This document shows positions 37,928 through 46,941 of a DNA stretch of 64,000 nt, piece by piece. The notes below the pieces were generated by a model that searched no databases, was not told where the DNA came from, and saw nothing but the letters and a program-made list of their open reading frames with translations. Source of the stretch: Pirellulaceae bacterium (lineage in GTDB: Bacteria > Planctomycetota > Planctomycetia > Pirellulales > Pirellulaceae); NCBI GenBank assembly GCA_018402565.1, contig JAGYIQ010000004.1, positions 434,001-498,000 of the forward strand. Reading direction: 5' to 3'. The stretch's first letter is position 1; every line of letters starts with the position of its first letter. The position numbers and the translations under genes were made by a program.

Positions 37928-39112
37928 ATGCGAGTTCGCTTTGGATTTGGAATCCTATTTACGGCGCTGACGATTGCCGCGACCGGCTGTCACGCTCCTC
38001 TGTCTCGGACAGGGGCTCCGATGGCACACAACCTACCACCCGCTCAAATGCTGATGGAACCCGGTCCAGGGGTCGGTGGACCAGGTCCCGGCGTCATGGC
38101 GCCCTTGGGCGGGGTCTCACCCGCTTCCTTCAATGGACCCATGGGTGGCCCAGGCATGATGGGCGGCCCCGGTGGCCCAGGCATGATGGGCGGCCCCGGC
38201 ATGATGGGTGGCATGATGGCTCCTCAGGGCCAAACGGTCCAAGTGGAGTTCAACCGACCTGAGTCGATGCAAATCCGCTGGGATGCGACCGGCCAGGGCG
38301 GGTACGACAGCCAACCGCTGTTTGTCCCCGGCAAACAGAACTTCATCCAGGGCGGTGTCTACCGCTTGAAGATCAGCAACATCGAAGGTCGCCCCAGCGA
38401 GACCTTCTACCCGACGCTGGAAGTCGCCACTTCCTCGCCGCGTTCGCTCGCCTACCTGGCCCACACTTCGATCCCGGTCCAATTCACCGAAGAGGACTTC
38501 GATCAGGCCACAGCCGGCAACTTTGTCACCAAGGTCATCTATATTCCGGACCCAGGCTATGCGGAATTGGCCATCGGCGGCATCGAAACGCTGGTCAGCA
38601 CCCGCTTGGATCCCGGTGTGAACCCGATCCAAGAGGCCGACCGCCGCGGTGCGATCCTGGCGATCATCCGCATGGGCAATAAGGACATGGAAGCTGCCGG
38701 TGGCGAGGGTGCCGCGGCAGCGGGTTTCAACCAGCCAGCCGGCATGATGAGCCCGACGTTCGGTCCGCCATCCGGCCAGTACATCTCGGGCATGACCGGC
38801 CCCAACTACGGCATGCCGCACGTCGGCACTCCGATCGGTTTGCCCGGTCCGCCGCACATCCCATTGGGAGGTCCGGCCGGCTTGCAGAGCCACATGATGT
38901 ACAACCACACGGCGACTCACATCCCCGAACCGGTCTCGACGCTGAACATGCATGTCCAGCAACGCCCCGGGCTGAGCTACCCACGTCCTGCCAACAAGGT
39001 GATGGTCACCGAACGCACCATTCGCCCTGGCCATAGCAACAACCAACCTCCGGCGGACATGTTGCACGGCAACTTCCCGCTGGGGACCAACGGCGGTTGC
39101 ATCACGGACTAA
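37928..39112 (+). CDS. Lipoprotein with Gly/Met repeats, paralogue of the next gene
   Basis: 394 residues from the ATG at 37928 with GGGGAAG upstream. Lipobox TIAATGC (Cys about 18). A GGPGMM-type repeat occupies about 65-100. The core (about 130-230: FIQGGVYRLKISNIEGRP...FYPTLEVA...NFVTKVIYIPDP) is shared with the downstream protein. A His/Pro/Met-rich tail follows. Probably a surface lipoprotein; function unknown. Confidence 0.83.
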   Translation: MRVRFGFGILFTALTIAATGCHAPLSRTGAPMAHNLPPAQMLMEPGPGVGGPGPGVMAPLGGVSPASFNGPMGGPGMMGGPGGPGMMGGPGMMGGMMAPQGQTVQVEFNRPESMQIRWDATGQGGYDSQPLFVPGKQNFIQGGVYRLKISNIEGRPSETFYPTLEVATSSPRSLAYLAHTSIPVQFTEEDFDQATAGNFVTKVIYIPDPGYAELAIGGIETLVSTRLDPGVNPIQEADRRGAILAIIRMGNKDMEAAGGEGAAAAGFNQPAGMMSPTFGPPSGQYISGMTGPNYGMPHVGTPIGLPGPPHIPLGGPAGLQSHMMYNHTATHIPEPVSTLNMHVQQRPGLSYPRPANKVMVTERTIRPGHSNNQPPADMLHGNFPLGTNGGCITD

Positions 39113-39169
39113 GGGCGGCCCGTCGGTCCAACCGACTTGCAGAGCCGTCCTCTCCTATCGACTCGATTC

Positions 39170-39216
39170 AACCGCGTTCGTGCCTGGCGATCCCAAGCCG
39201 AACGCGGTTGTTTTTT
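39170..39216 (+). terminator. Terminator of the Gly/Met lipoprotein gene
   Basis: AACCGCGTTCG at 39170-39180 pairs with CGAACGCGGTT at 39199-39209 (11 bp, 18-nt loop), followed by GTTTTTTG. Confidence 0.88.
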
Positions 39217-39269
39217 GCAGCTCGACCCCTTCCGACCACCGCTTGCCTTCCTTCGCCAGGACCTCGCCC

Positions 39270-41036
39270 ATGACTCGCCGAACTTCCTCAGCAGTCACGC
39301 CCTTCGCCCGCGCCTGCTCGGTTATCCTGAGCCGCGTCACCCGGAGCCGCGCCGCCCAAGGCGTCGCCCTTCTGGTCCTGGTCTCCGCCTTCCTGGGCGG
39401 GAACACCGTCTCCCACGCGCAATCCCTGCACCGGTTTCACTCCACCGGCATGGTCCCTGGAGACGTCGGCCAACAGCAGGCCTACCGGATTCCCGACGGG
39501 GCAGGGTACTTTCAACCGGTCCAGACCTATTCCAGCAGCGGGGCTCAGATCTCGCTGCAGCAGGGCGGCCAATTTTCGCCCGCTCAAACCCGCGTCAATG
39601 CAGCCCTGATGGTCGGTGGGGTCTACACCTATCGCCTGACCAACCTACGAGAACAACCCGGTGCCGAGCTCTATCCGACCGTCGAGGTCATCCATCGACT
39701 CTACCCACCCGCCCACCTGGCCGCCCGCTTCCCCGTCCAGATCGACATCAACCAAGCCGACATCGACGCCGCCCTGGCCGGTAACTTCGTCGTCAAGGTC
39801 GTGTACCTGGAGGACCCAGAAGCCAGTCGCACGCAGACCCACGTCGGGACGACACAACCGGCCTTCGACTTGGCCCCCGGCTCGGATCTGCTCAGCACCG
39901 CCGACCTGATGGGACGCCCCATGGCGATCGTGCGGATCGGCTCCCGCGTGCCGGAACCCAATGCTTCCGTCCTGACGCCCTTCACTCCTCCGGCCCAATG
40001 GCTCCCTCCGACCGATGAACAACCCGCCACCGCCTCGGTCAACTGGAACCAGACCATGGCGGACCGCGACCCCAGTTACATTCCGCAGATGTTGCCGCCC
40101 AGCTCCGGTCATGCGGGCATGTGGAACGCCGAACACATCTTCGACGGCGGTGACCGCAGCATCGAGACACTGGTCGGCTCCGGGGACAACTGGGAGATCA
40201 GCGGTTTGGAAACCGAGGACACCATCGGCCACTTCGATACGCTCAACGGCCAACGCCTGGTGGTCGCCAGCAACCGCGTGGCGATCTACTCGCCGCGTTT
40301 TGGCGCCGTCCGCCAGGTCCTGAACGTGGCCCAGACCGTGCGGCAAGTCCCAGCCCTCAACGCCGAGGGCGTGCTGCCACAAACGGTGGTCGGCAGCCAC
40401 GTCGACCCGACCTCGACCGCCCAGTTCGAACAGATGCGGCTGATGCGGGACGCCTCCGCCGCCCAGGGCGTCCGCCAACGCACCGCCCCGACCTGGACCT
40501 CCGGCCAAATCTCGACCCGCGAAACGTCCGGCACCAATGCCTTGGCAGCCCTGGTCAGCGTCATCGAACAAGCCGAACTGAGCGGTTCGCAAAAGGCCAT
40601 GTTGGCCAAGGGGCGTCAGGCCGCTCTGACCTGGGGCGGCGTCGAGGGTGTCCAAGTGGTGGCCGATTTCCAATCCGCCATGGTGGTCTTCGATGTCGAA
40701 AAAGCAGACGAAATCGTCGAAAGCCACTCGCCGTTCCAACGCCCCAAACTGCAAGTCGTCAAACTGGCGTCCCAAGATGCGGCCCAACAGGGCGACGTGA
40801 TCGACTTTGTCCTGCGATTCAAAAACGTCGGGGACCAAACCATCGGCAACGTCACCCTCCTCGATAACCTGCCCGATCGCTTGGAGTTTGTACCCGGCAG
40901 CGCCAGCTGCGATTTGGCCTGCCAGTTCTACACGCAGGACAACGAACAAGGCTCGGTCATCCTCCGCTGGGACATCGAGAAGCCCCTGCCCGTCAATGCC
41001 GGCGGCATCATCCGCTTCTCCTGCCGCGTGCGTTAA
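39270..41036 (+). CDS. Secreted protein with a C-terminal DUF11-like repeat
   Basis: 588 residues from the ATG at 39270. Signal peptide at about 28-50 (ALLVLVSAFLGGNTVSHAQS). Residues about 110-180 (GGVYTYRLTNLREQPGAELYPTVEV...NFVVKVVYLEDPE) match the previous protein. The last ~100 residues (QGDVIDFVLRFKNVGDQTIGNVTLLDNLPDRLEF) are a DUF11/SdrD-like repeat typical of surface proteins. It follows the paralogous lipoprotein after a terminator, so the two are probably separate transcripts. Confidence 0.83.
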   Translation: MTRRTSSAVTPFARACSVILSRVTRSRAAQGVALLVLVSAFLGGNTVSHAQSLHRFHSTGMVPGDVGQQQAYRIPDGAGYFQPVQTYSSSGAQISLQQGGQFSPAQTRVNAALMVGGVYTYRLTNLREQPGAELYPTVEVIHRLYPPAHLAARFPVQIDINQADIDAALAGNFVVKVVYLEDPEASRTQTHVGTTQPAFDLAPGSDLLSTADLMGRPMAIVRIGSRVPEPNASVLTPFTPPAQWLPPTDEQPATASVNWNQTMADRDPSYIPQMLPPSSGHAGMWNAEHIFDGGDRSIETLVGSGDNWEISGLETEDTIGHFDTLNGQRLVVASNRVAIYSPRFGAVRQVLNVAQTVRQVPALNAEGVLPQTVVGSHVDPTSTAQFEQMRLMRDASAAQGVRQRTAPTWTSGQISTRETSGTNALAALVSVIEQAELSGSQKAMLAKGRQAALTWGGVEGVQVVADFQSAMVVFDVEKADEIVESHSPFQRPKLQVVKLASQDAAQQGDVIDFVLRFKNVGDQTIGNVTLLDNLPDRLEFVPGSASCDLACQFYTQDNEQGSVILRWDIEKPLPVNAGGIIRFSCRVR

Positions 41037-41195
41037 ACCTGCAAGGCCACGCGCCGGACGCCGGCCTGTCCACGTAAACCACCCGAACTGCTGGCTGCTG
41101 TTATCCAACGATGGGCCAATCAGGGGAGGGCAGGGGAGCACGCTGGGGGATCGGGCGGGGGGATCGGGCCAACAACCAGGACCGCGGATGGCAGA

Positions 41196-42119
41196 ATGAA
41201 TTCAAACTGGCGGCTCAGCTCTCCCAGATACCGGCGTCGACTGGTCGCACTCCTGATCGTGCTGGCCATGGTCTATTTTGGCGTGGGACTTCGCTTGTGG
41301 TGGATTCAAGATCACGAGATATTCAAGCCCATGCCGACCGTCGCTCGGACGCCGGCCGATCTGCAACCACCGCTGCCATTTGAGCCGTTTCAACTTGAGA
41401 TCGCCGATTCAACCGTCCACGGCTACTGGGTGCCGGCCAATGACACCGCGCCGGTCGTGCTGTTTCTGCATGGACAAGACACAACACTGGGCAGGAACCT
41501 AAGCCACGTCGAAACCCTCCAAAGGCTGGGTTTTCACGTCCTGTTGATCGATTACCGCGGCTTTGGAGCCACCTTCGGCCAATTCACACCGTCGCAGGCC
41601 AGTGTCTTCGAAGATGTCGACACGGTCTGGCGACACTTGACGGAGCAACGCGGCTTTTCCGCACAACAGATCGTCATCTACGGCCATTCGCTGGGTGGAG
41701 CCATCGCCGTTGAACTGGCCACCCGCTATCCCTCTGCCGCGGGTCTGATCGTAGAAAACTCCTTTACCTCCGTCAAAGACATGGTCCACTGGAAGATGCC
41801 CTTTACACGACTCTACCCGTTGGGCTGGATCCTGCGTCATCCCCTGGATTCACTCCAAAAAGTCAGTCGTCACCCCTTGCCGCCCACCTTGTTTATTCAC
41901 GGAACCGTCGACGCCAAGGTCCCGTATTTCATGAGCCAATCCCTGCATGAAGCGGCCAGCGGATCGGCCACCGAATTGCTGCTGATCGAAGGGGGTGGTC
42001 ACGCCGATCGTGGACCAGGACAAAGCAATTATCTCCAGATCATCGCGCGTTTTATTGACAAAGTCACAACACCCGCCGTCGATCCACTCCCAAGCCGCGC
42101 GGACGAACCCAGTGAGTAG
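41196..42119 (+). CDS. Alpha/beta hydrolase, membrane-anchored
   Basis: 307 residues. One N-terminal membrane helix (about 15-35). The oxyanion region FLHGQD is at about 90, nucleophile elbow GHSLGG at about 161-166 (Ser163), acid FIHGTVDAKVP at about 240 and catalytic His in GGGHADRG at about 272. This matches the ABHD13/BEM46-like serine hydrolases. The substrate is unknown, possibly a lipid or acyl ester at the inner membrane. Confidence 0.88.
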   Translation: MNSNWRLSSPRYRRRLVALLIVLAMVYFGVGLRLWWIQDHEIFKPMPTVARTPADLQPPLPFEPFQLEIADSTVHGYWVPANDTAPVVLFLHGQDTTLGRNLSHVETLQRLGFHVLLIDYRGFGATFGQFTPSQASVFEDVDTVWRHLTEQRGFSAQQIVIYGHSLGGAIAVELATRYPSAAGLIVENSFTSVKDMVHWKMPFTRLYPLGWILRHPLDSLQKVSRHPLPPTLFIHGTVDAKVPYFMSQSLHEAASGSATELLLIEGGGHADRGPGQSNYLQIIARFIDKVTTPAVDPLPSRADEPSE

Positions 42120-42162
42120 CGAGCTCACTGGCCAAAAACTCCGGAACGAGTCGGCATTCAAC

Positions 42163-42185
42163 GACCCAATTGGGGTCAGTTTTTA
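42163..42185 (+). terminator. Probable terminator of the hydrolase gene
   Basis: GACCCaattgGGGTC (5-bp stem) followed by AGTTTTTAA, 45 bp after the stop. A longer CCAGTGAG/CTCACTGG hairpin at 42109-42131 overlaps the stop codon. Confidence 0.6.
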
Positions 42186-42216
42186 ATCGACCGAGTGTCA
42201 CCGTCCTCCTTGGCCA

Positions 42217-43632
42217 TCAGCGTTTGCCAAGACTGCTGGCACTTGCCGCGGTTAATTGCCGCGCTGCACGCAGGCCCGACAGGTAGGCGCCGTGTGCGGT
42301 GCCAAAGTATTCCGCCTCGGTGGCTTCCCCCGCCAAAAATAAACGGTCGGAAAACCCGCGAGCCAACTGCCGACGCGTCTGAGGCGTCGCACCCACCGGG
42401 TTGTAGGAATAAGCCCCCAAGGCAAACGGATCGGACGCCCACCGAGTCAACTGGTAGTCGATCGGCTCAGGGATCTCGTCCCCAAACAAACGACGCAGCG
42501 CCGCCATGGCATCGGCCACGATCTCCGCATCACTCCAACTCTCAATCTCCCGCCCGCGATCCGCCGCATTGAATCCTAACAAAACAGGCGCACCTAAAGC
42601 TCGAGCAAAACTGACCCACTCCACCCATTCACCATGCCGCTCCGTAATGCACTCCAACCAATCCACGTCCTCTGGCCAGAAGACTCGCGGGAAGCGCAAG
42701 TAACACTTGTTCAAGACGCCCATGTCCAAACGATCAATCGCTTGACTGACGGCCCGCGGCAGTGGTGGAGCAAACTCGACTTTGCCCGCTTTCAAGACCC
42801 CCAACGGCAGGGTCACAATCACATGGTCCGCCGTGTACTCTTCCGCGTCGGTGATGACTCGAACCGGCGTCTGCTCCCACACCACGCGCCGCACGACTTG
42901 CCCCATCTTGATGTTCAACCCCGCCGCTAAAAATGCGACGATCGCCTGAAACCCAGACGCGAACAACGCATCCTGCCCGTCGAACTCCTCGGCACTGTCA
43001 AACCAATGCGCCGACAACTTCTCAGCACTGCCCGCGTACTCCTGCTCCACGTCACTGTTGAGCAAAAAATTCAGCATTTGCTGGTCAGCCAAATCCGCTC
43101 CCAACTCCGCCTGCAAGCGATCGATCACCTGCCGCAAACTGGTATCTTTGTCCGCTCGCTGAGCCGTCTCAACCGCACGCTGAAACTGCACGCGCAGTCG
43201 ATCCAACCGCCGCTCCTTGCCCGCCGACAGCTCTTGACCATCGGAATCGTAAATCCGATTCGAATCGTAGCTGGTCGCGATCAACTTGGCCTCGGCCCGC
43301 CGAGCCAATTCCGTCAGTGGGTTGCCTTCGGTCCCATGAATCCAACTGGCGCCTAAATCCAACGGCAAGTCGGGCCAACGATCACTGGTCCAGAGCCGGC
43401 CGCCAACTCGCTCGCGTCCCTCCAGCACGGTAACGTCCCAGCCCTGGTCGTGCAGTTCCCGCGCGGCCGCCAAGCCGGCTAACCCCGCACCCACCACCAA
43501 CACTCGAGGCGCCGGTTTCCGACCGCGAGCCTCCCCGCGATCCGCGGTGTTTCGACGGCTGCTGCCTCCCAGCCCCCAGGCCATGGCCAGTAACAAGCGG
43601 ACGAACGGTCGACGAGGCATGCGGTCTTTCAT
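42217..43632 (-). CDS. Flavin-containing amine oxidase
   Basis: 471 residues. The N-terminus has RRPFVRLLLAMAWG, a possible export signal. The dinucleotide-binding fold VLVVGAGLAGLAAARELHDQG (two parts VLVVGAGLAG, LAAARELHDQG) begins at about 44, then ERVGGRLWT. The C-terminal FAD motif LFLAGEATEAEYFGTAHGA is at about 425. These are the features of the monoamine/polyamine oxidase family, which oxidises amines using FAD and O2. Its ATG overlaps the stop of the SUI1 gene (ATGA). Confidence 0.9.
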   Translation of the reverse strand: MKDRMPRRPFVRLLLAMAWGLGGSSRRNTADRGEARGRKPAPRVLVVGAGLAGLAAARELHDQGWDVTVLEGRERVGGRLWTSDRWPDLPLDLGASWIHGTEGNPLTELARRAEAKLIATSYDSNRIYDSDGQELSAGKERRLDRLRVQFQRAVETAQRADKDTSLRQVIDRLQAELGADLADQQMLNFLLNSDVEQEYAGSAEKLSAHWFDSAEEFDGQDALFASGFQAIVAFLAAGLNIKMGQVVRRVVWEQTPVRVITDAEEYTADHVIVTLPLGVLKAGKVEFAPPLPRAVSQAIDRLDMGVLNKCYLRFPRVFWPEDVDWLECITERHGEWVEWVSFARALGAPVLLGFNAADRGREIESWSDAEIVADAMAALRRLFGDEIPEPIDYQLTRWASDPFALGAYSYNPVGATPQTRRQLARGFSDRLFLAGEATEAEYFGTAHGAYLSGLRAARQLTAASASSLGKR

Positions 43633-43970
43633 TTGGCGATCCGATACCCGGCTTGTTTGAGATACTCCGTCACTCGCTGCACGTGATCTCCCTGCACTTC
43701 AACGATTCCGTCTTCCAAGGCGCCGCCGGCGCCGCAGTGTTGCTTGAGCCGAGTCAACAGTCGCGGCAGGTGCTCGCCGCTCGTATCGAGGTCCCGAATC
43801 GTAGTGACCCATTTTCCCTTTTTGCGTTTTTCCAGCCGAATCCGAGCACTCTGTTTCTCCGGCGGGACACTCGGGGCCGGCTCGGCCACACAAGTACACT
43901 CCGCCTCCAAGCGCTCGCAGCGGTCGCATCGGGGCGGCAAATCAAACGGCGTCCCCGCAAACAGTCCCAT
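43629..43970 (-). CDS. yciH: SUI1/eIF1-like translation factor
   Basis: 113 residues from the ATG at 43970. A zinc-ribbon-like N-terminus (RCDRCERLEAECTC, about 13-26) precedes the SUI1 domain (ARIRLEKRKKGKWVTTIRDL ... QHCGAGGALEDG-IVEVQGDH). The domain is complete to YLKQAGYRIAK. The bacterial YciH family influences start-codon selection. It is translationally coupled to the amine oxidase by a 4-bp overlap; the pairing seems to be only positional. Confidence 0.9.
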   Translation of the reverse strand: MGLFAGTPFDLPPRCDRCERLEAECTCVAEPAPSVPPEKQSARIRLEKRKKGKWVTTIRDLDTSGEHLPRLLTRLKQHCGAGGALEDGIVEVQGDHVQRVTEYLKQAGYRIAK

Positions 43971-44148
43971 GACAACGAATTCCCAGAACAATCCACCAAG
44001 CCCGCTTTCCCCGTCCGAAAGTTGTAACCGAAACTTCAACCGGCTAGAAGTCTCAGTTGCCAGTGGCGTTGCTAAATACGCAATCCATCGTCAGACTGAA
44101 GGACCGTCGCTGGGAACGCCGAATCCGCCGGTCAACGAACCCCCCTGA

Positions 44149-44201
44149 GGGCTTGTTGATTTTTCCGCAGCGGAATGCGTCAAGGGCTTGTTGATTTTTC
44201 C
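44149..44201 (-). repeat. Palindromic dispersed element, end fragment
   Basis: The 18-bp terminal repeat GGGCTTGTTGATTTTTCC occurs twice, at 44149-44166 and 44184-44201, separated by 17 bp that read GCAGCGGAATGCGTCAA. This is an extra end unit attached to copy C. Confidence 0.75.
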
Positions 44202-44311
44202 GTAGCGGAATGCGTCAAGCATTTCGATTGACGGGAAAACGCCGTATTTTGATCCGGTTTTATTGAATCGGGCCTCCATTTTGCGTGTAAGTCTGGAAAA
44301 ATCAACAAACT
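44184..44311 (-). repeat. Palindromic dispersed element, copy C
   Basis: About 128 bp with ends matching the inverted repeats of copy B, in reverse orientation. Interior blocks GCGGAATGCGTCAAGC, ATTTCGATTG and GTGTAAGTCTGG are shared with copies A and B. Confidence 0.8.
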
Positions 44312-44410
44312 CTCAAGCATTTCGATTGCGGCGGAAACCCTGTGTTTTGGCTCGGTTTCCTTGAGTCGGGCGGCAATTTCGCGTGTAAGTCTGGAAAAAT
44401 CAACAAGCCC
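44312..44410 (-). repeat. Palindromic dispersed element, copy D (truncated)
   Basis: About 99 bp, minus orientation, missing one terminal repeat. It ends with GGAAAAATCAACAAGCCC at 44393-44410, 6 bp before the start codon of the GNAT gene, so the element supplies that gene's leader. Confidence 0.78.
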
Positions 44411-44416
44411 CTGAGC

Positions 44417-44836
44417 ATGTCCAACCCCGAAATCCAAATTGAGTTACAACCGAGTTTGGCGGCCGCCGAGTTCATCGACGTGCTGCAACGTTCGGGCTTG
44501 GCCGCTCGCCGCCCGGTCGATTGCCCCGTCACCATTCAAGGTATGCTGGAACACGCCGATCTGATCGCGACCGCTCGGACAGAAAGTGGACTGTTGGTGG
44601 GAGTCGCGCGGTCCATCACGGATTTTCACTACTGCACTTACCTGTCGGACTTGGCGGTCGACCAAGCTTACCAACGCCAGGGCATCGGCCGGCGACTCCT
44701 GGAGTTCTCGCACCAACAAGCCGGCCGCCACACGACCCTGATCCTGTTGGCCGCGCCGCAAGCCGTCTCTTATTACCCCCACGTCGGCTTGGAGAAACAC
44801 CCTTCCTGTTGGCTGATCCCCCCGACGACCACCTGA
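44417..44836 (+). CDS. GNAT family N-acetyltransferase
   Basis: 139 residues from the ATG at 44417; the frame is open further upstream, but that part is the repeat element. The acetyl-CoA loop QAYQRQGIGRRLL is at about 85-97, with YLSDLAVD just before it (motif A). The C-terminal YYPHVGLEKHPSCW fits motif B. Substrate unknown. There is no clear ribosome site, as the 5' region is copy D of the repeat. Confidence 0.85.
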   Translation: MSNPEIQIELQPSLAAAEFIDVLQRSGLAARRPVDCPVTIQGMLEHADLIATARTESGLLVGVARSITDFHYCTYLSDLAVDQAYQRQGIGRRLLEFSHQQAGRHTTLILLAAPQAVSYYPHVGLEKHPSCWLIPPTTT

Positions 44837-45276
44837 GGACTTGCCTGCACACAAGAGAACCGGGTGCTAACGCACTCCGGCTGATTTTCAATTCGGTGGG
44901 TCAATGACGGACAAGTCCTCGGGCTGATTGCTGTGCCCGCGTCAATCACCATTCACTCGCGGCTCAAAATTCGCAGTCAAAATCGGACCTTAAGCCGGCC
45001 GGCTATCAGACGACCCAACCTCCGCCACTTCGCTTTTGAGATCGATTATCAATAGCGTCGCTCACCATCGATCGGATCAATCAGGCACAGTGGCTGCCGA
45101 CCATTAGGTTGACCATTCGGCGGCGGCGATAGTACCGGGTCTGCCACCGTCGGTCTGGCATACGGAGCATCTCAGCCATTTCGCGCGATTCGACCTGAAC
45201 GCAAAGCCTAGCAGAACGCGAGCCTTTCTTTTAGAATCCGTGGCGAGACGAGTGTGGGCAATGGGAGGGTGGAGTT
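44837..45276. other. Intergenic stretch with a Fur-box-like site
   Basis: About 440 bp. Apart from the palindrome at 45036-45052 I see no gene; the short open frames lack starts and protein-like composition. Confidence 0.4.
45036..45052. promoter_or_regulatory. Fur-box-like palindrome
   Basis: TTGAGATCGATTATCAA is a 17-bp imperfect dyad of the TTGAGAAT-n-ATTCTCAA type known for Fur sites. It shares TTGAGATCGATT with the site at 46530. It lies about 225 bp upstream of the DUF808 gene. Confidence 0.5.
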
Positions 45277-46248
45277 TTGGCATCGAGCTTGTTTGCATTG
45301 TTGGACGATATCGCCTCGGTATTGGACGACGTGGCGGTGATGACTAAGATCGCTGGTAAGAAGACAGCCGGGGTACTGGGCGACGATCTGGCGTTGAATG
45401 CAAACCAGGTTTCAGGCGTCCAACCCGCTCGTGAATTGCCAGTGGTGTGGGCAGTCGCCAAGGGTTCGGCGGTCAACAAGACAATCTTGGTTCCACTGGC
45501 CTTAATGCTGAACTTCTTTTGGCCAGCCGTTGTCATTCCCCTCTTGATGCTCGGTGGCATTTACTTGTGTTACGAGGGAATCGAGAAGCTTCTGCATCGT
45601 TGGCTGCACGACAAACAGGCACTGGCCGAAGAACAGAGCGAAAGAGTAGTTGCGCTTGCCAATCCCGACACTGACGTAATAGCGTTGGAGCAAAACAAGA
45701 TTCGCGGAGCAATTCGCACTGATTTCATCCTCTCCGCCGAAATCATCGTTATCAGCCTGGGTATCGTCAAACAGTCGCTGTTCTCAGTCCAGTTGGCCAC
45801 ATTGGTGGCTATCTCCGCAATCATGACCTTGGGCGTCTATGGACTGGTCGCGATCATTGTCAAGTTAGATGACCTTGGTCTGCACCTCGCTCAGCAGGCT
45901 GGGGAACACTATTTCGCTCGCTGGCAACGGCTGCTCGGCGATTGGATACTCAAGGCCGCTCCGTTGCTGATGAAACTACTTTCGGTCGTCGGAACCCTGG
46001 CGATGTTTTTGGTTGGCGGAGGAATCGTGGTCCATAATTGGGATTGGCTTCATCACCATGTGATCGAGTGGACCCAGGAAATCGGGTCCATCGGCCCAGT
46101 CGGACAAATCGTGGCAACCGTGGTGCCGAGTCTGATCGACTTCTTGGTCGGCATGATCGTCGGACTGCTAACCCTGGGCGTCGTTGCCGCGGCGAAATTC
46201 GGCTACGCCCGAGCCACCGGCAGCAAATCGGCCGACCTTCCACATTGA
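45277..46248 (+). CDS. DUF808 family membrane protein
   Basis: 323 residues from a TTG with GGAGGG and GGAG close upstream. It opens ASLFALLDDIASVLDDVAVMTKIAGKKTAGVLGDDLALNA (shown in part: LLDDIASVLDDVAVM, KKTAGVLGDDLAL), the diagnostic start of the DUF808/YedI family. Five or so membrane segments follow (about 65-100, 150-170, 180-200, 225-250, 275-305). The family is widespread and its function unknown. A Fur-like site lies upstream. Confidence 0.9.
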   Translation: MASSLFALLDDIASVLDDVAVMTKIAGKKTAGVLGDDLALNANQVSGVQPARELPVVWAVAKGSAVNKTILVPLALMLNFFWPAVVIPLLMLGGIYLCYEGIEKLLHRWLHDKQALAEEQSERVVALANPDTDVIALEQNKIRGAIRTDFILSAEIIVISLGIVKQSLFSVQLATLVAISAIMTLGVYGLVAIIVKLDDLGLHLAQQAGEHYFARWQRLLGDWILKAAPLLMKLLSVVGTLAMFLVGGGIVVHNWDWLHHHVIEWTQEIGSIGPVGQIVATVVPSLIDFLVGMIVGLLTLGVVAAAKFGYARATGSKSADLPH

Positions 46249-46740
46249 ATCCCAATCCCATCCTGTGGCAAGAACGGGTTCCGAACGTTTTGCATCTTTC
46301 GCCAGGCCCCTTCTCAGTCTCACCCGACTCGGCGGTCGCAAGAAACGGCCGGATGCCGACAGACACATCGTTCGACAGCCTCCAAGACGGGCGCAAAGCC
46401 CGAACAACCGCTGAGATATCCGGTTGGAAGGCGCTCAGGAACGACTGCGCGAGCGCGACGCCAGTCGCCCCCTGGCCAAGCCTCAACCTGACCCGCCGCT
46501 TGACCCCGCCCCAGCAACTCGCTAGACTAATTGAGATCGATTCTCAATAAACGAATCGAGCGAGTATTTTGACTCAGCCAGCCATGCCGGCCGACGCGGG
46601 AAAATTCCGCGGCCAACCGGCTAGCCCGCCATGTCTTTTCCCGTGTTCCGATCGCAGTTGCTGCCCCCCACCCACCTCGTCCTAGCGAGGGTTGCTCCGG
46701 CCGGCAGGCGATCACAGCGTCCGCTTTGGGAGACAGAAAA
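46249..46740. other. Intergenic stretch upstream of the iron-transport cluster
   Basis: About 490 bp. Holds the Fur-like palindrome at 46530. The part before it (46250-46500) has Arg/Ser-rich frames on both strands, perhaps the remains of a gene; nothing is recognisable. Confidence 0.4.
46530..46548 (+). promoter_or_regulatory. Fur-box-like operator upstream of the iron-transport cluster
   Basis: ATTGAGATCGATTCTCAAT is a perfect 7-5-7 inverted repeat (ATTGAGA/TCTCAAT). It agrees with the TTGAGAA-type Fur operator and stands about 190 bp upstream of the first gene of a cluster ending in a ferric ABC transporter. Iron-dependent repression is inferred. Confidence 0.65.
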
Positions 46741-46941
46741 ATGGTGGAATGTTTACGACGGGTCGCCGGCTTCTCCGCCCGCACCCTCTGGGTCTTGGCC
46801 GCTTGGGCGGACGCGACCTTCCTCGCCGGGTTACTCGGGCCTTGGATGGCCGGTTCTCGCATGACCTTTGCCCTGAATAATCGCCAGCCGACCTATCGCT
46901 GGCCGGGGAACCACCCCAGTTCCTCGGGGGTGCTGTCATGA
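46741..46941 (+). CDS. Small hypothetical protein, coupled to the TPR gene
   Basis: 66 residues from the ATG at 46741 with GGGAGACAG upstream. It has a hydrophobic stretch (TLWVLAAWADATFLAGLLGPWMAG split as TLWVLAAWADATFL and AGLLGPWMAG, about 15-38), which could be one membrane helix, and a Pro/Asn-rich tail. Its stop overlaps the next ATG (ATGA), which argues for a real gene. No family recognised. Confidence 0.5.
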   Translation: MVECLRRVAGFSARTLWVLAAWADATFLAGLLGPWMAGSRMTFALNNRQPTYRWPGNHPSSSGVLS

